Source of the DNA: an uncultured Paracoccaceae bacterium
GTDB lineage: Bacteria; Pseudomonadota; Alphaproteobacteria; Rhodobacterales; Rhodobacteraceae
Assembly: GCA_947500005.1 (NCBI GenBank)
Contig: CANMQJ010000015.1
Coordinates: 62,001 to 126,000 of the forward strand
Reading direction: 5' to 3'
Length of the DNA: 64,000 nucleotides
Under the pieces are notes generated by a model that was not told where the DNA came from, did not search any database, and was given only the letters and a program-made list of their open reading frames with translations. Both the position numbers and the translations under genes were made by a program. Below are positions 8,980 through 17,658 of the stretch, piece by piece (position 1 is the stretch's first letter; every line of letters begins with the position of its first letter).

Positions 8980-10478
8980 TGCGCCGTGCGCCGAACCGGG
9001 CGCCCGGGGGCGGCCTTCGTGTTCAGCACGCCGTCCGAGATGACGAACTCGCCACCCACCAGGAGATGGCGCACGCCTTCGGATGGCCTGTTCATCGCTA
9101 TGAAATCGGCCTTGTCGGTCAGCGTGTCGATGTCGAAGACCACGATATCCGCATCACAGCCTTCCTGGAGGCGGACCTTCCTGGCGATCTGTGGCGCGCA
9201 GCCCTCGATCACCTTGCCGGGCAGAATCGTGCATTTCGCCAGCGCGTCCATCAGCGGCATGGTCCCACGCTCGCGGACATGCTCGCGCAAGAAGCGGGTG
9301 AACGTGCCCGAGGATCGCGGATGCGCCGACAACTGTTCGGGCAGCGGCCAGTCCAACCCCTCGTAGATGCGGCCCTCCTCGTCGATCCATGGCATCGCGT
9401 CCGAGGCGATGGAGCCGCCGGGATAGGTGACCGACAGGTCCAGCAGGCGCCGATGCTCGTCGTTCGCATCCACGTCGAGAAAATGCCACATCACCAGGTC
9501 GGTGGGCGCGCTTTCGCGGGCCGCGCGCATGTCCTCGCGCCCGGTAAAGCGGTGATGATTGTGGATGAGCTCGATATTGGAATAGTCGCTTCCCGTGCGC
9601 TTGGTGAAATCCGGATCCATGAAGAACCCGGCGCTGACCACCGTCGCGCCGGTGCCGTAAGGATAGGCCTCGGTCGTGACCGGCAGGCCCTGCTCCTGCG
9701 CCTTGGCGACCAGTTCGACCACCCGCTCGATATCCATCAGCGACGTGGAATTGAGGTGGCAGATATGCATATGCGCCCCGGTCGCACCTGCCAGGCCGAT
9801 CAGGCGCACATAGCTGTCGACCGAGCTTTGCGGGTCGATATTGCTGAGATAGGCGATATGCGTGAAGGTCGGCGTGCCGTATTCAAAGGCCAGATCGCAG
9901 ATATCGGCCATTTCCTTCACCCCGGCCCCCGGCGCATAGCCGTTGGGCAGCCCGATGCCGATGGCGCCTTCGTCGAGGCCCTGCCGCACATGGGCGACGA
10001 TCTGCGCGGTCTGGTCGGTATCGGCGGCCTCGGTGGACCAGCGCATGTCCTCCGAGCCCGCCCCCATCTGGTCGATCGGGTGCACGTCGGCATCCAGCTC
10101 GATCGCCCCAAAGGCCGCCTTGCGCCCGAAGATCCACGCCGCAGCCGTGCCGTAGTTCAATGCGCGCGGGATCCGGGCCTGCCGATCGTACCATCCGGCG
10201 ACGGGCAGCGCGCCCACTTCCAGCTCCAGTGTCGTGGTGACGCCGTCAAAGGCCTGCATCCGATCGGCAGCGACCGATTGACCATGCGCGTGCAGGTCCA
10301 GGAACCCGGGCGCCACGATCAGCCCGGTGGCGTCGATCTCGCGCGCCGCCGTGCCTTCGATGCTTCCGATCTTCTCGATCCGGTCGCCCGTGATCGCCAG
10401 GTCGCAAACCGCGTCGAACCCGGTTTCGGGGTCCATCACGCGGCCATTACGCAAGATGACATCAAATGTCCCGGTCAT
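8976..10478 (-). CDS. Amidohydrolase, D-aminoacylase-like (N-acyl-D-glutamate deacylase type)
   Basis: This 500-residue amidohydrolase-superfamily protein has an N-terminal beta-sandwich part ('DVILRNGRVMDPETG') and a TIM-barrel metal site. The first metal motif reads 'FLDLHAHGQS' and is followed by 'DGVTTTLELEVG'. It thus lacks the NCG cysteine seen in canonical D-aminoacylases such as the one at 32284-33729. Histidines in 'FTHIAYLS' and 'MHICHLNST' and the Asp in 'SIASDAMPWID' remain. It likely removes an acyl group from an N-acyl-D-amino acid or similar amide. It overlaps the M81 gene start by one base and CobW by 4 bp, so it is translationally coupled. Confidence 0.83.
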   Translation of the reverse strand: MTGTFDVILRNGRVMDPETGFDAVCDLAITGDRIEKIGSIEGTAAREIDATGLIVAPGFLDLHAHGQSVAADRMQAFDGVTTTLELEVGALPVAGWYDRQARIPRALNYGTAAAWIFGRKAAFGAIELDADVHPIDQMGAGSEDMRWSTEAADTDQTAQIVAHVRQGLDEGAIGIGLPNGYAPGAGVKEMADICDLAFEYGTPTFTHIAYLSNIDPQSSVDSYVRLIGLAGATGAHMHICHLNSTSLMDIERVVELVAKAQEQGLPVTTEAYPYGTGATVVSAGFFMDPDFTKRTGSDYSNIELIHNHHRFTGREDMRAARESAPTDLVMWHFLDVDANDEHRRLLDLSVTYPGGSIASDAMPWIDEEGRIYEGLDWPLPEQLSAHPRSSGTFTRFLREHVRERGTMPLMDALAKCTILPGKVIEGCAPQIARKVRLQEGCDADIVVFDIDTLTDKADFIAMNRPSEGVRHLLVGGEFVISDGVLNTKAAPGRPVRRTAQ

Positions 10479-11941
10479 CAGGCCGCGCCCTCCGCAGCGA
10501 AGGGGTTCTCCACCTTCGGCCAGTAATTCGAATCCCGCTTGGTGAAGGGGACGATGGTGAAATCCGGGGTGATCGCCCCCGGCGTGCCAAGGTGGACGAC
10601 TTCTGCCGCCATCGGTGCGAATCCGTCATAGAAATGTTGCGAGGATTTCACGACCACGTATTTCATCCGGGACAGGTCGATCCCCAGATTCTCGAACGCC
10701 TCGGGGTGAAAGGTCTGGGTGCGCTTGGTGTTGACCACGACATGCACGCCCTCCGCCTCCAGCCAGACGCAATCGCCCATCTGCATCTCGGCGCGGCCCA
10801 GATGCTGCACGGCGTCCCGCGCGATGCCGCGCACCGTCACCTTCAGGTCCACCGGGTCGCCCGACATCGGACCGATCTTGCCGCCCAGCCGCACGGCCAT
10901 CTCGGCGCCCTCGCCGGCGTCCATACACATTCCCACCAGAACCGGGTCCCAGAAGGTACCAAGGGCGATATCCTTGAGCCCGCGATCCAGCGCGGCCCGC
11001 AGGACGAAGGTGGAATCCGACGGTGCGCCGCCGCCTGCATTATCCGCGAAATCGGCCAGCACGATGGGTGTGACGTTCATCGACACCGCGCGGTCCAGCC
11101 CCTCCTCCATCGAGGGGAATCGGCGCAGATCGTCGCGCATCTCCCACAGCTCGCGGCCAAGCGCCTCGGCGCGCTGGCTGGCAAGGTCGGCATCGCCATC
11201 AGTGATGACCAGCGTGCGGGTGCCGCAGCGCGGGTTGTCCCCCCAGGGAAAGCCATGCGCCAGCGAGACCGACAGGATGCCGTCCTTCCCCTCCATAGCC
11301 GACATGCGGTCGACATAGCCGCGCACCGGCTCGAATGGCGTGTGATACATCGCCATCATCCGGCAGTCGTAATCACGCATGACGGGATCGGTCCGGCCCT
11401 CGGCCGCGTCGGCGCAGATGGTGAACAGCTCCTCGGCGCGTTCGACCACGTCGATATGCGGGTATTCCTTGTAGCAGATGATCGCAGTCGCGTTGTCGAG
11501 CATCTGCTCCGTCAGATGGCAATGCGGGTCCAACTCCAGCCCGATCTTTGCGTCGGGCCCCACGATCTCGCGGATGCGGGCCATCATGTCGCCTTCGCAA
11601 TCGTCATAGCCCTGGGCGATCATCGCGCCATGCATCGACATCAGGACCACGTCAACCGGCATCGCTGCGCGCAGATCGTCCAGGATGTCGTCCCGCATCG
11701 TCTCGTAGACCGCGCGAACAGTCGGTCCGGCAGGCTGCGCATAGGTGCACAACCCCTCGACCACGTCCCAGCCGCGCGCCTCGGCCATCTTGCGCCAGCA
11801 TGTCACCGCGGCGGCATAGAGCCCCGCCTCCCCGCGCGAGGCGGTCTTGGTATAGAGATGCTCCTTGAACCCGCTCCACCCGGTCGGGATCGGCGAGAAG
11901 GAATTGGTTTCCGTCGCCAGCGACGCCATGAAAAGTTTCAT
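10478..11941 (-). CDS. M81 family metallopeptidase (MlrC-like)
   Basis: This 487-residue protein begins 'MKLFMASLATETNSFSP', the characteristic M81 N-terminus. Its putative metal-binding residues lie in 'LMSMHGAMIAQGYDDCEGD' and 'LELDPHCHLTE'. M81 proteins are named for MlrC of microcystin degradation but occur widely beside TRAP transporters in soil and marine bacteria, where the substrate is usually a small peptide-like or amide compound. It sits between the TRAP small permease and the amidohydrolase with overlapping codons on both sides (4 bp and 1 bp). That supports a common pathway for an imported amide. Confidence 0.87.
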   Translation of the reverse strand: MKLFMASLATETNSFSPIPTGWSGFKEHLYTKTASRGEAGLYAAAVTCWRKMAEARGWDVVEGLCTYAQPAGPTVRAVYETMRDDILDDLRAAMPVDVVLMSMHGAMIAQGYDDCEGDMMARIREIVGPDAKIGLELDPHCHLTEQMLDNATAIICYKEYPHIDVVERAEELFTICADAAEGRTDPVMRDYDCRMMAMYHTPFEPVRGYVDRMSAMEGKDGILSVSLAHGFPWGDNPRCGTRTLVITDGDADLASQRAEALGRELWEMRDDLRRFPSMEEGLDRAVSMNVTPIVLADFADNAGGGAPSDSTFVLRAALDRGLKDIALGTFWDPVLVGMCMDAGEGAEMAVRLGGKIGPMSGDPVDLKVTVRGIARDAVQHLGRAEMQMGDCVWLEAEGVHVVVNTKRTQTFHPEAFENLGIDLSRMKYVVVKSSQHFYDGFAPMAAEVVHLGTPGAITPDFTIVPFTKRDSNYWPKVENPFAAEGAA

Positions 11942-12462
11942 TCTTCATCCCCGAGATTGGCCAGCGCGGTCATGATATCCGCCAGCACGTGGAATAGGAT
12001 CACCGCAAAGGCCAGCGGGATCGCGATGCCGAAAACGGTCATCGGCAGGTCCATCGTTTCGGTTTGCCGGCCGGCAAGCCGTGCCAGGTAGCCCCGCGCC
12101 GGGTCTCCGCCCGGCCCCAGCAGGCTGAACCACAGGATCGGCAGGATGAAGCACAACACGCCGAGCGACCGTATCAGCGAAAAGACCAGCCCCTGCGCCC
12201 CGGTGGCCTGCAATGCGTCCGGAAAGAGCGTTGGATCGCGCCGCAGGCGATAGGCACAGGACGCGCCCAGAAGCCCGCCCCAGACCATCGAGAAGCGCGC
12301 CAGTTCCTCGGTCCAGATCGGCGGCTGGTTCAGAAGGTAGCGGGCGATCACCTGCCATCCGGCAGCCGCCAGCATGACCGCGACGGCCAGCGCCGCGCCC
12401 AGCAGGGCCACGCGGTTGAGCCCCCAGGAAACCCGATTCAGCCTGTCCGAGATCGCTCGCAT
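11938..12462 (-). CDS. TRAP transporter small permease (DctQ family)
   Basis: This 174-residue protein has four hydrophobic segments. The 'QVIARYLLNQPPIWTEELARF' signature at the end of helix 2 is diagnostic of DctQ. It joins the large permease and binding protein encoded by the two genes preceding it in the operon. Its stop overlaps the M81 start by 4 bp, and it starts only 3 bp after the DctP gene ends. Confidence 0.92.
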   Translation of the reverse strand: MRAISDRLNRVSWGLNRVALLGAALAVAVMLAAAGWQVIARYLLNQPPIWTEELARFSMVWGGLLGASCAYRLRRDPTLFPDALQATGAQGLVFSLIRSLGVLCFILPILWFSLLGPGGDPARGYLARLAGRQTETMDLPMTVFGIAIPLAFAVILFHVLADIMTALANLGDEE

Positions 12463-12465
12463 GGA

Positions 12466-13437
12466 TCAGCGCCCGACCGCTTTGTTCCAGGCGTCCAGCG
12501 CACCCTCGGGCAACTTGGTCGTCTCATAGATCGGCTGGCTGGCCTCGCGGAACTTTTCGCGCTCTTCCGGAGACAGCTCGATCACTTCGATGCCGGCTTC
12601 CTCCAGTTGCTTCAGCACGGCGGTATCGTCCGAGACCAGATTGCGGTTGGCCTCATGCGCCTTTTCCACCGCCTGCTGCACGATCTCGCGCTCCTCGTCC
12701 GAAAGACCCTGGTACCAGTCCTCGGACGCGATGGCGACGCGGACCGACGGGCTCATCCGCGCGTTGGTGAAATACTTGATGAAGGCCGTGTGCCCATAGG
12801 TCAGCGGCACGAAGGCGGGGTTGATGTAGCCGCCCGCGACACCGGTCTGCAGCGCGTTGGGCACTTCGGACCAGGACACGATGGTGCCTTTCGATCCCCA
12901 ATTCTCGAAGGTGTTGATCTGCACCTCGTCCAGCGCCCGCATCCGCACGCCCTTCATGTCGTCGAATTCACGGATCGGCACCTCGGTGGTGAAAATGCCG
13001 GTCGGCGTCCCGGTCATCACGAGGTCGAGTACGCGCACGCCCTTGGGCGTCGTGCCCTCGTTGATCTTCTTCAGCATCCCGCCTTCATCCAGCGCCATGT
13101 CCAACTGGTCGAGATCTTCGAAGAAATAGGGCATCATCGCCCCGAAGATCGTGCCATCCAGCGTGCCGGCCGATTTCGCGTCCGACATCGACACTTCCAG
13201 CAGGCCCTGGCTGACCTGATCGAGGCGTTCGGCCTCCTCACCCAGTGAGTTGCGTTCGTATTCGACGGCTTCCATGCCATGCGCGTTCAGGTACTCGCCA
13301 AATGTATGCGCCCACATGTAGGTGCCCGATTTCTCAAGATCCGGCGGGCTGTCGAGGGCGATCTTCACTTCGGCCGACGCGGGCAGCGCCAGCGAGACGG
13401 CAATGGCCGAGGCCGTCAGGATTTGGGTCAGTTTCAT
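12466..13437 (-). CDS. TRAP transporter solute-binding protein (DctP family)
   Basis: This 323-residue exported protein has a clear signal peptide (residues 1-22, ending 'LALPASAEV'). DctP features include 'GVRMRALDEVQINTFENWG' and 'VPNALQTGVAGGYINP', the region carrying substrate-contacting residues. It captures the solute in the periplasm. Order on the transcript is DctM-DctP-DctQ. A close relative lies at 30788-31768, with 'VSNALQTGVVDGYVNP' at the same place, so the two TRAP systems are paralogous. The solute is unknown; the operon suggests an N-acylated or D-amino acid type compound. Confidence 0.93.
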   Translation of the reverse strand: MKLTQILTASAIAVSLALPASAEVKIALDSPPDLEKSGTYMWAHTFGEYLNAHGMEAVEYERNSLGEEAERLDQVSQGLLEVSMSDAKSAGTLDGTIFGAMMPYFFEDLDQLDMALDEGGMLKKINEGTTPKGVRVLDLVMTGTPTGIFTTEVPIREFDDMKGVRMRALDEVQINTFENWGSKGTIVSWSEVPNALQTGVAGGYINPAFVPLTYGHTAFIKYFTNARMSPSVRVAIASEDWYQGLSDEEREIVQQAVEKAHEANRNLVSDDTAVLKQLEEAGIEVIELSPEEREKFREASQPIYETTKLPEGALDAWNKAVGR

Positions 13438-13470
13438 GTCAGTTTCCTTCCCTGTTGATTGGTTGTCGCA

Positions 13471-14754
13471 TCACTTCCACAGCCCCAGCGTCCGCGGCAG
13501 CCAGAGGCTGATGTCAGGCGTGAAGACGAGGATGACCAGCACGATGATCTCCGCGATGATGAAGGGGACGACGGCACGCGCCAGCCGCCAGTAATTCACG
13601 CCGGTCACCGTCGACACGATCAGCAGACAGCCCCCCAGCGGCGGAGAGACCAGGCCGATGCAGAGGTTGAAGCAGATCACGATGCCCAGGTGGACGGGGT
13701 CCGCCCCATTGGCCAGCGCGACCGGCGCCAAAAGCGGTACCAGCAGCGCCAGCGCCACGGGAACGTCCATGATCATGCCCGCAAGGATGAACAACACGTT
13801 CATCGTGATCAGGAAGCCGACCGGCCCCAGGCCCAGGCTCTCGACCAGCCCGGCGACGGCCTGCGGAATGCGCTCCAGCGCCGCCAGGTGGCCGAAGGCC
13901 GCGACCGCGCAGAGGATCATGAAGATAGATCCGGTAAGTATAGCCGTGCGCGAGAAGCTCTCCCAGATGTCCTCTCGCGTCAGCGGCGAGTAGAAGAAGG
14001 CGGCGATGGCGGCGGCCAGGACCGCGACGGCGGCCGCCTCGGTCGGCGTCATCCAGCCCAGCACGATCCCGCCTACGATGATCAGCGGCAGGCACAGCGC
14101 AGGCAGGGCCACGAAGATCGCCGGCAGCAGCGGCGGCGCATCCCCCTTTGCGACCCGAGGATGATCCTCGCGCCAGGCATACCAGCCGTTGACGAGGAAC
14201 AGCGCACCGGCCAGTAGCAGCCCCGGCAGGATGCCTGCCACGAAAAGCGCCGCGACCGATGTCTGCATCAGCGCTCCGTAGAAGATGAGGATGATCGAGG
14301 GCGGCACGATCGGCCCGATGATGGACGAGGCCGCGGTGATGGCGCCCGCATACTCCGCAGTATATCCGCGCTCGCGCATCGCCGGGACCAGGGTGTTCGA
14401 CAAAGCCGCGGCGTCGGCCACGGCTGAACCCGAGATTCCGGCGAAGAAAACCGAGGTCATGATGTTCACATGCCCCAAGCCGCCACGCAGCCGCCCGATC
14501 AGCGCCATCGACAGGTCGATCAGCGATTTCGTGACGCCGCCCCGGTTCATCAACTCGCCCGCAAGAATGAACAGCGGCATCGCCAGAAGCGAGAAGATAC
14601 TGATCTGCGAGAACACCTTTTGCGGCAGCACGGCAAGATAGCGGGCGTTGTCGGTCAGGATGAAGGTCAGCACCGCCGCGCCGCCGATCACATAGGCAAG
14701 CGCCAGCCCCGAGGCCAATAGTGCAACCGCGACGAGGGGAACGACCCAGATCAT
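13471..14754 (-). CDS. TRAP transporter large permease (DctM family)
   Basis: This 427-residue membrane protein with about 12 hydrophobic segments starts MIWVVPLVAVALL. I chose the ATG at 14754 because it overlaps the preceding FAD-oxidoreductase stop as ATGA; the open frame further upstream is antisense to that gene. Family marks include 'LLAMPLFILAGELMNRGG' and 'GISGSAVADAAALSNTLVPAM'. It drives Na+- or H+-coupled uptake with DctQ and DctP. Its C-terminal third is very similar to the permease at 29484-30767. Confidence 0.93.
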   Translation of the reverse strand: MIWVVPLVAVALLASGLALAYVIGGAAVLTFILTDNARYLAVLPQKVFSQISIFSLLAMPLFILAGELMNRGGVTKSLIDLSMALIGRLRGGLGHVNIMTSVFFAGISGSAVADAAALSNTLVPAMRERGYTAEYAGAITAASSIIGPIVPPSIILIFYGALMQTSVAALFVAGILPGLLLAGALFLVNGWYAWREDHPRVAKGDAPPLLPAIFVALPALCLPLIIVGGIVLGWMTPTEAAAVAVLAAAIAAFFYSPLTREDIWESFSRTAILTGSIFMILCAVAAFGHLAALERIPQAVAGLVESLGLGPVGFLITMNVLFILAGMIMDVPVALALLVPLLAPVALANGADPVHLGIVICFNLCIGLVSPPLGGCLLIVSTVTGVNYWRLARAVVPFIIAEIIVLVILVFTPDISLWLPRTLGLWK

Positions 14755-15893
14755 GCCGCGCTCTCCACCCGGCCGGGGGCGATGCGCCCCGGTTCGAAGC
14801 CTTGATCGGTGATATGCGCCGGGATGGCCTGTCCCTGTATCAATGCCGCCGCCAGTTCCGCCGCCGCGGGGGCGGACTGGATGCCATACCCCCCCTGCCC
14901 GGCCATCCAGAAGAAGCCGGGAACCGCGCGCGAGAAACCGATCACCGGCTCCTTGTCGGCGACAAAGCTGCGCAGGCCGGCCCACTTATTCTCGATCCGC
15001 CGGATTTCGAGGTCAAAGGCCGTCATGATCCGGTCGGCGCAGATCGCCACGTCTATCTCCTCGGGCTGCGCGTCGCAGGGATCGGTGGGCGTTTCGTCGG
15101 CGGGCGAGATCAGCAAGCGGCCGGCGTCCGGCTTGAGATAGAACTGCTCGTCCACGTCGATGGTGATGGGCGCTTCGCGGCGGGTGAAGCCTTCGGGTTC
15201 GGCCACCACCATCGCGGTCCGTCGCTTGGGCACCAGCCCGATCGTCTCGGCTCCGGCCATGCGCCCGACACTTTCGGCCCAGGCCCCGGCGGCATTGACG
15301 ACCAGCGGCGCCGAGAACGAACCGGCCTTGGTCTCGACGCTCCAGATTTCGCCGTTGCGGCGCAATCCCCGCACCGGCGCACCGGTGATCATAGCGCCTC
15401 CGTGCGCCTTGAAGAGCCGCAGGAACCCTTGGTGAAGCGCCGCGACGTCGATGTCCTGCCCGCCCCTGTCCAGCATCCCGGCAGCGGCATATCCGTCCCT
15501 CAACAAGGGTTGATGCTCTTTCAGCGCAGCGGGCCCCAGCACGTCGACGTGGGTTTCGCCCGAGACAGAGGCGACCAGCGCGTCGAGCGCGTCCAACTGG
15601 TCTTGCCGCGCGACCATCAGTATCTCGCGCGGGGTCAGAAGCGGCGAGTCCGCAAACCCGTAAGGCGTGTCGTCGAAAAAGGCGCGCGAAGCCCGCGTCA
15701 GGGCACGCACCCCTTCCGGGCCATAGCTGGGCGCAAAAACCGCCGCCGAACGTCCGGTCGTGTGATAGCCGGGCTGTGCCTCCATCTCGGTCATCACCAC
15801 CTTCATCGACCGCGCCAACCCCGCAGCCACCGAGGCGCCGGCGATACCTGCGCCGATGACGATGGCATCCGCTGAACTGGGGCGATCCGACAT
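14751..15893 (-). CDS. FAD-dependent oxidoreductase (DAO family)
   Basis: This 380-residue protein begins 'MSDRPSSADAIVIGAGIAGASVAAGL', with the dinucleotide-binding GxGxxG near residues 14-19. It also has a 'GYHTTGRSAAVFAPSYGP' segment usual in glycine oxidase/D-amino-acid oxidase relatives and a C-terminal 'GFFWMAGQGGYGIQSAPAAAEL'. It is the first gene of the seven-gene operon; the operon promoter should lie in the 150-bp gap to the XRE regulator. It would oxidise an amine or 2-amino acid to an imine, consistent with ridA nearby. The exact substrate is not readable. Confidence 0.87.
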   Translation of the reverse strand: MSDRPSSADAIVIGAGIAGASVAAGLARSMKVVMTEMEAQPGYHTTGRSAAVFAPSYGPEGVRALTRASRAFFDDTPYGFADSPLLTPREILMVARQDQLDALDALVASVSGETHVDVLGPAALKEHQPLLRDGYAAAGMLDRGGQDIDVAALHQGFLRLFKAHGGAMITGAPVRGLRRNGEIWSVETKAGSFSAPLVVNAAGAWAESVGRMAGAETIGLVPKRRTAMVVAEPEGFTRREAPITIDVDEQFYLKPDAGRLLISPADETPTDPCDAQPEEIDVAICADRIMTAFDLEIRRIENKWAGLRSFVADKEPVIGFSRAVPGFFWMAGQGGYGIQSAPAAAELAAALIQGQAIPAHITDQGFEPGRIAPGRVESAA

Positions 15894-15965
15894 GAGGCGT
15901 GAACCCTTCCGCTTCGATTCCGACGCGTCAACGCTATCCGAGAAATTTCTTAAATCAACATTTCT

Positions 15966-15981
15966 TTTTCGTATACGAAAA
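15966..15981. promoter_or_regulatory. 16-bp perfect palindrome, probable operator of the XRE-cupin regulator
   Basis: TTTTCGTATACGAAAA is a perfect 16-bp palindrome in an AT-rich stretch of the 150-bp divergent gap between the FAD oxidoreductase operon and the XRE-cupin gene. Its length and place strongly suggest an autoregulatory site that also controls the operon. The core GTATAC is shared with two other divergent gaps upstream. Confidence 0.65.
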
Positions 15982-16043
15982 TATTTTCCTTCCACCAAAA
16001 AACTTGCTAATTTCATCGGACAACGAAGGAGGCGCACACACCC

Positions 16044-16658
16044 ATGACAACGGCCCAGGATCTGGGGGCTCGGCTCAGACAGTTGCGCAAGGCCCGCCAG
16101 TTGACGCTCAGCGGGCTTGCGTCCCTGTCCGGCGTCGCGGTGTCCACGATCTCCAAGATCGAGAACGGCGCCCTTTCCCCCACGCTGGACAAGGTGTTGC
16201 GCCTGGCCGAGGGGCTGGACCTGACGATCGGGCAACTGATCGGGGACGAGGAAAGCGGGAGCAGCCCGCCCAACAGCCGGTTCGCACCATCGCGTGAGGG
16301 CGATGGTATCGTCATCGACACGAAGAACTACGTCTACCGGTATCTGTGCGGCGAGTTGACGAACAAGCGGATGGTTCCGATCCACGCGCGGATCAAGGCA
16401 TCATCCATCAGGGAATTCGGCCCCTTGGAGAAGCATGGCGGCGAAGAATTCCTGATTGTCATGGAGGGCGAGGTCGTGGTGCATTCGGAGTTCTATGCCC
16501 CCGTCACCCTGAAGCGGGGCGAGAGCATCTATCTCGACAGCACGATGGGCCATGCCTATGTCAGCGCCGGGGAATGCGACGCCGAGGTCTTCTGCATCTG
16601 CACCGAACCCCAGCGCCTGAACAGGAATGGCGAGGACGAGGTGCCTCAGCCCGGGTGA
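16044..16658 (+). CDS. XRE family transcriptional regulator with cupin sensor domain
   Basis: This 204-residue protein has an N-terminal helix-turn-helix (about residues 8-62, 'LTLSGLASLSGVAVSTISKIENG'). A C-terminal cupin_2 domain (about 115-190) carries 'EKHGGEEFLIVMEGEVVVHSE'. An AAGGAGG ribosome-binding site is centred about 13 bp before the ATG. Regulators of this PuuR-like type control amino acid, polyamine and amide catabolism, with the cupin binding the effector. It is divergent from the seven-gene operon and probably regulates it through the palindrome at 15966-15981. Its 3' end overlaps convergent ridA by 13 bp. Confidence 0.9.
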   Translation: MTTAQDLGARLRQLRKARQLTLSGLASLSGVAVSTISKIENGALSPTLDKVLRLAEGLDLTIGQLIGDEESGSSPPNSRFAPSREGDGIVIDTKNYVYRYLCGELTNKRMVPIHARIKASSIREFGPLEKHGGEEFLIVMEGEVVVHSEFYAPVTLKRGESIYLDSTMGHAYVSAGECDAEVFCICTEPQRLNRNGEDEVPQPG

Positions 16659-17035
16659 TAGGCGAGAAATTCGATCTCGACCACCGCGCCCGGCACCATC
16701 AGCGCAGAACAGACGGCGGACCGCGCCGGTGGCTGCGAGGGGAAATAGCTTCCGTAGACCTTGTTGAAGGCACCGAAATCGGCCGTGTCGGTCAACCAGA
16801 TCGTCGCCTTGGCCACTTGCGAAAGATCCGCCCCGACCTCTTCCAGAAGCGCCTTGGCATTCTCGATGCACTGGCGCGTCTGCGCCTCGATCCCGCCCTC
16901 GACGATCCGGCCGTCAGGGCCGAAGCCCAGTTGCCCCGACAGGATCAGGAAGTCCCCGGCCCGTACGGCCTTGGACAGGGGAACCGGTGTTCCGTCGGGC
17001 AGTTTCACGTCTCCGCCCAGCGTCTCGATCGGCAT
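16646..17035 (-). CDS. ridA: RidA family imine/enamine deaminase-like protein
   Basis: This 129-residue protein starts at the ATG at 17035, which has AGGAGAG at good spacing; an extra 16-residue upstream extension is rejected. Family features include 'VPLSKAVRAGDFLILSGQLGF', 'QTRQCIENAKALLEEVGADL' and the terminal 'VPGAVVEIEFLAYHPG'. The catalytic Arg/Glu region at the C-terminus ('PPARSAVCSALMVPGAVVEIE') is present. RidA hydrolyses reactive 2-imino or enamine intermediates to keto acids. Two FAD amine oxidases nearby would generate such imines, so it fits as the detoxifying step. Confidence 0.9.
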   Translation of the reverse strand: MPIETLGGDVKLPDGTPVPLSKAVRAGDFLILSGQLGFGPDGRIVEGGIEAQTRQCIENAKALLEEVGADLSQVAKATIWLTDTADFGAFNKVYGSYFPSQPPARSAVCSALMVPGAVVEIEFLAYHPG

Positions 17036-17289
17036 TCGTCTCTCCTGCATTTTGCGTTTGTCGCAGCGTTGATCCCAGAACATGCCCCTAAGGGCAAGCT
17101 GCCACCGCGCCCCCGGGGATCGGGCGCGATCCGTTCGCGACCGGTTCGATGGTTATCTCGCCCCCAAGGAAGCCTAGGATACTATTCGCCTTGGTTCCGA
17201 CTTCGACGCCGCGGCAGGCAGGGCGCAGAGTTTCGCAATGGACGTGGATCAACCTGCGTGACGGGGGTCCCTGCCCTCCGGAAGCCGCA

Positions 17290-17658
17290 TCAGCCGAACA
17301 GCGCGTTTACCAGTTTGCTTACGTCGAAGGGCTTGTCGCAGCGCGGAACGTCGCGCAGTGTCTCCGGCAGGCTGCGGTCGTCATAGCCCGTCAGCAGCAC
17401 GAAGGGCACGCCGCGCTTTTGCAACGCCTCGGCCACGCCAAAGGATTTCTCCTGGCCCAACGTCACGTCCAGTGTCGCGGCGTCCAACGGCTCGACCGAG
17501 GTCACGGCGGTCAGCGCTTCCTGCACCGAGGAGAGCGGCCCGATCACGGTCGCGCCCATCTCCTGCAACGTGTCCGTGAGATCGGCCGCGACGAGATATT
17601 CATCCTCCACCACGAGAATGTGCTTCCCTTTGACAAGCTCGGCAGCGGTGTCGGTCAT
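17290..17658 (-). CDS. Single-domain response regulator
   Basis: This 122-residue CheY-like receiver domain has no output domain. The acidic pair is in 'ILVVEDEYLVAADL', the phospho-acceptor Asp in 'AATLDVTLG', the switch Thr in 'LLTGYDDRS' and the conserved Lys in 'RCDKPFDVSKL'. I chose the ATG at 17658 because it overlaps the kinase stop as ATGA and has AGGAG upstream. It is the obvious partner of the HWE kinase encoded just before it. Confidence 0.9.
   Translation of the reverse strand: MTDTAAELVKGKHILVVEDEYLVAADLTDTLQEMGATVIGPLSSVQEALTAVTSVEPLDAATLDVTLGQEKSFGVAEALQKRGVPFVLLTGYDDRSLPETLRDVPRCDKPFDVSKLVNALFG

Noticed and set aside
10466..12091. A 541-codon plus-strand frame opposite the M81 gene
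   Set aside because: Shadow of the M81 and DctQ genes, His/Arg-rich without domain signatures.
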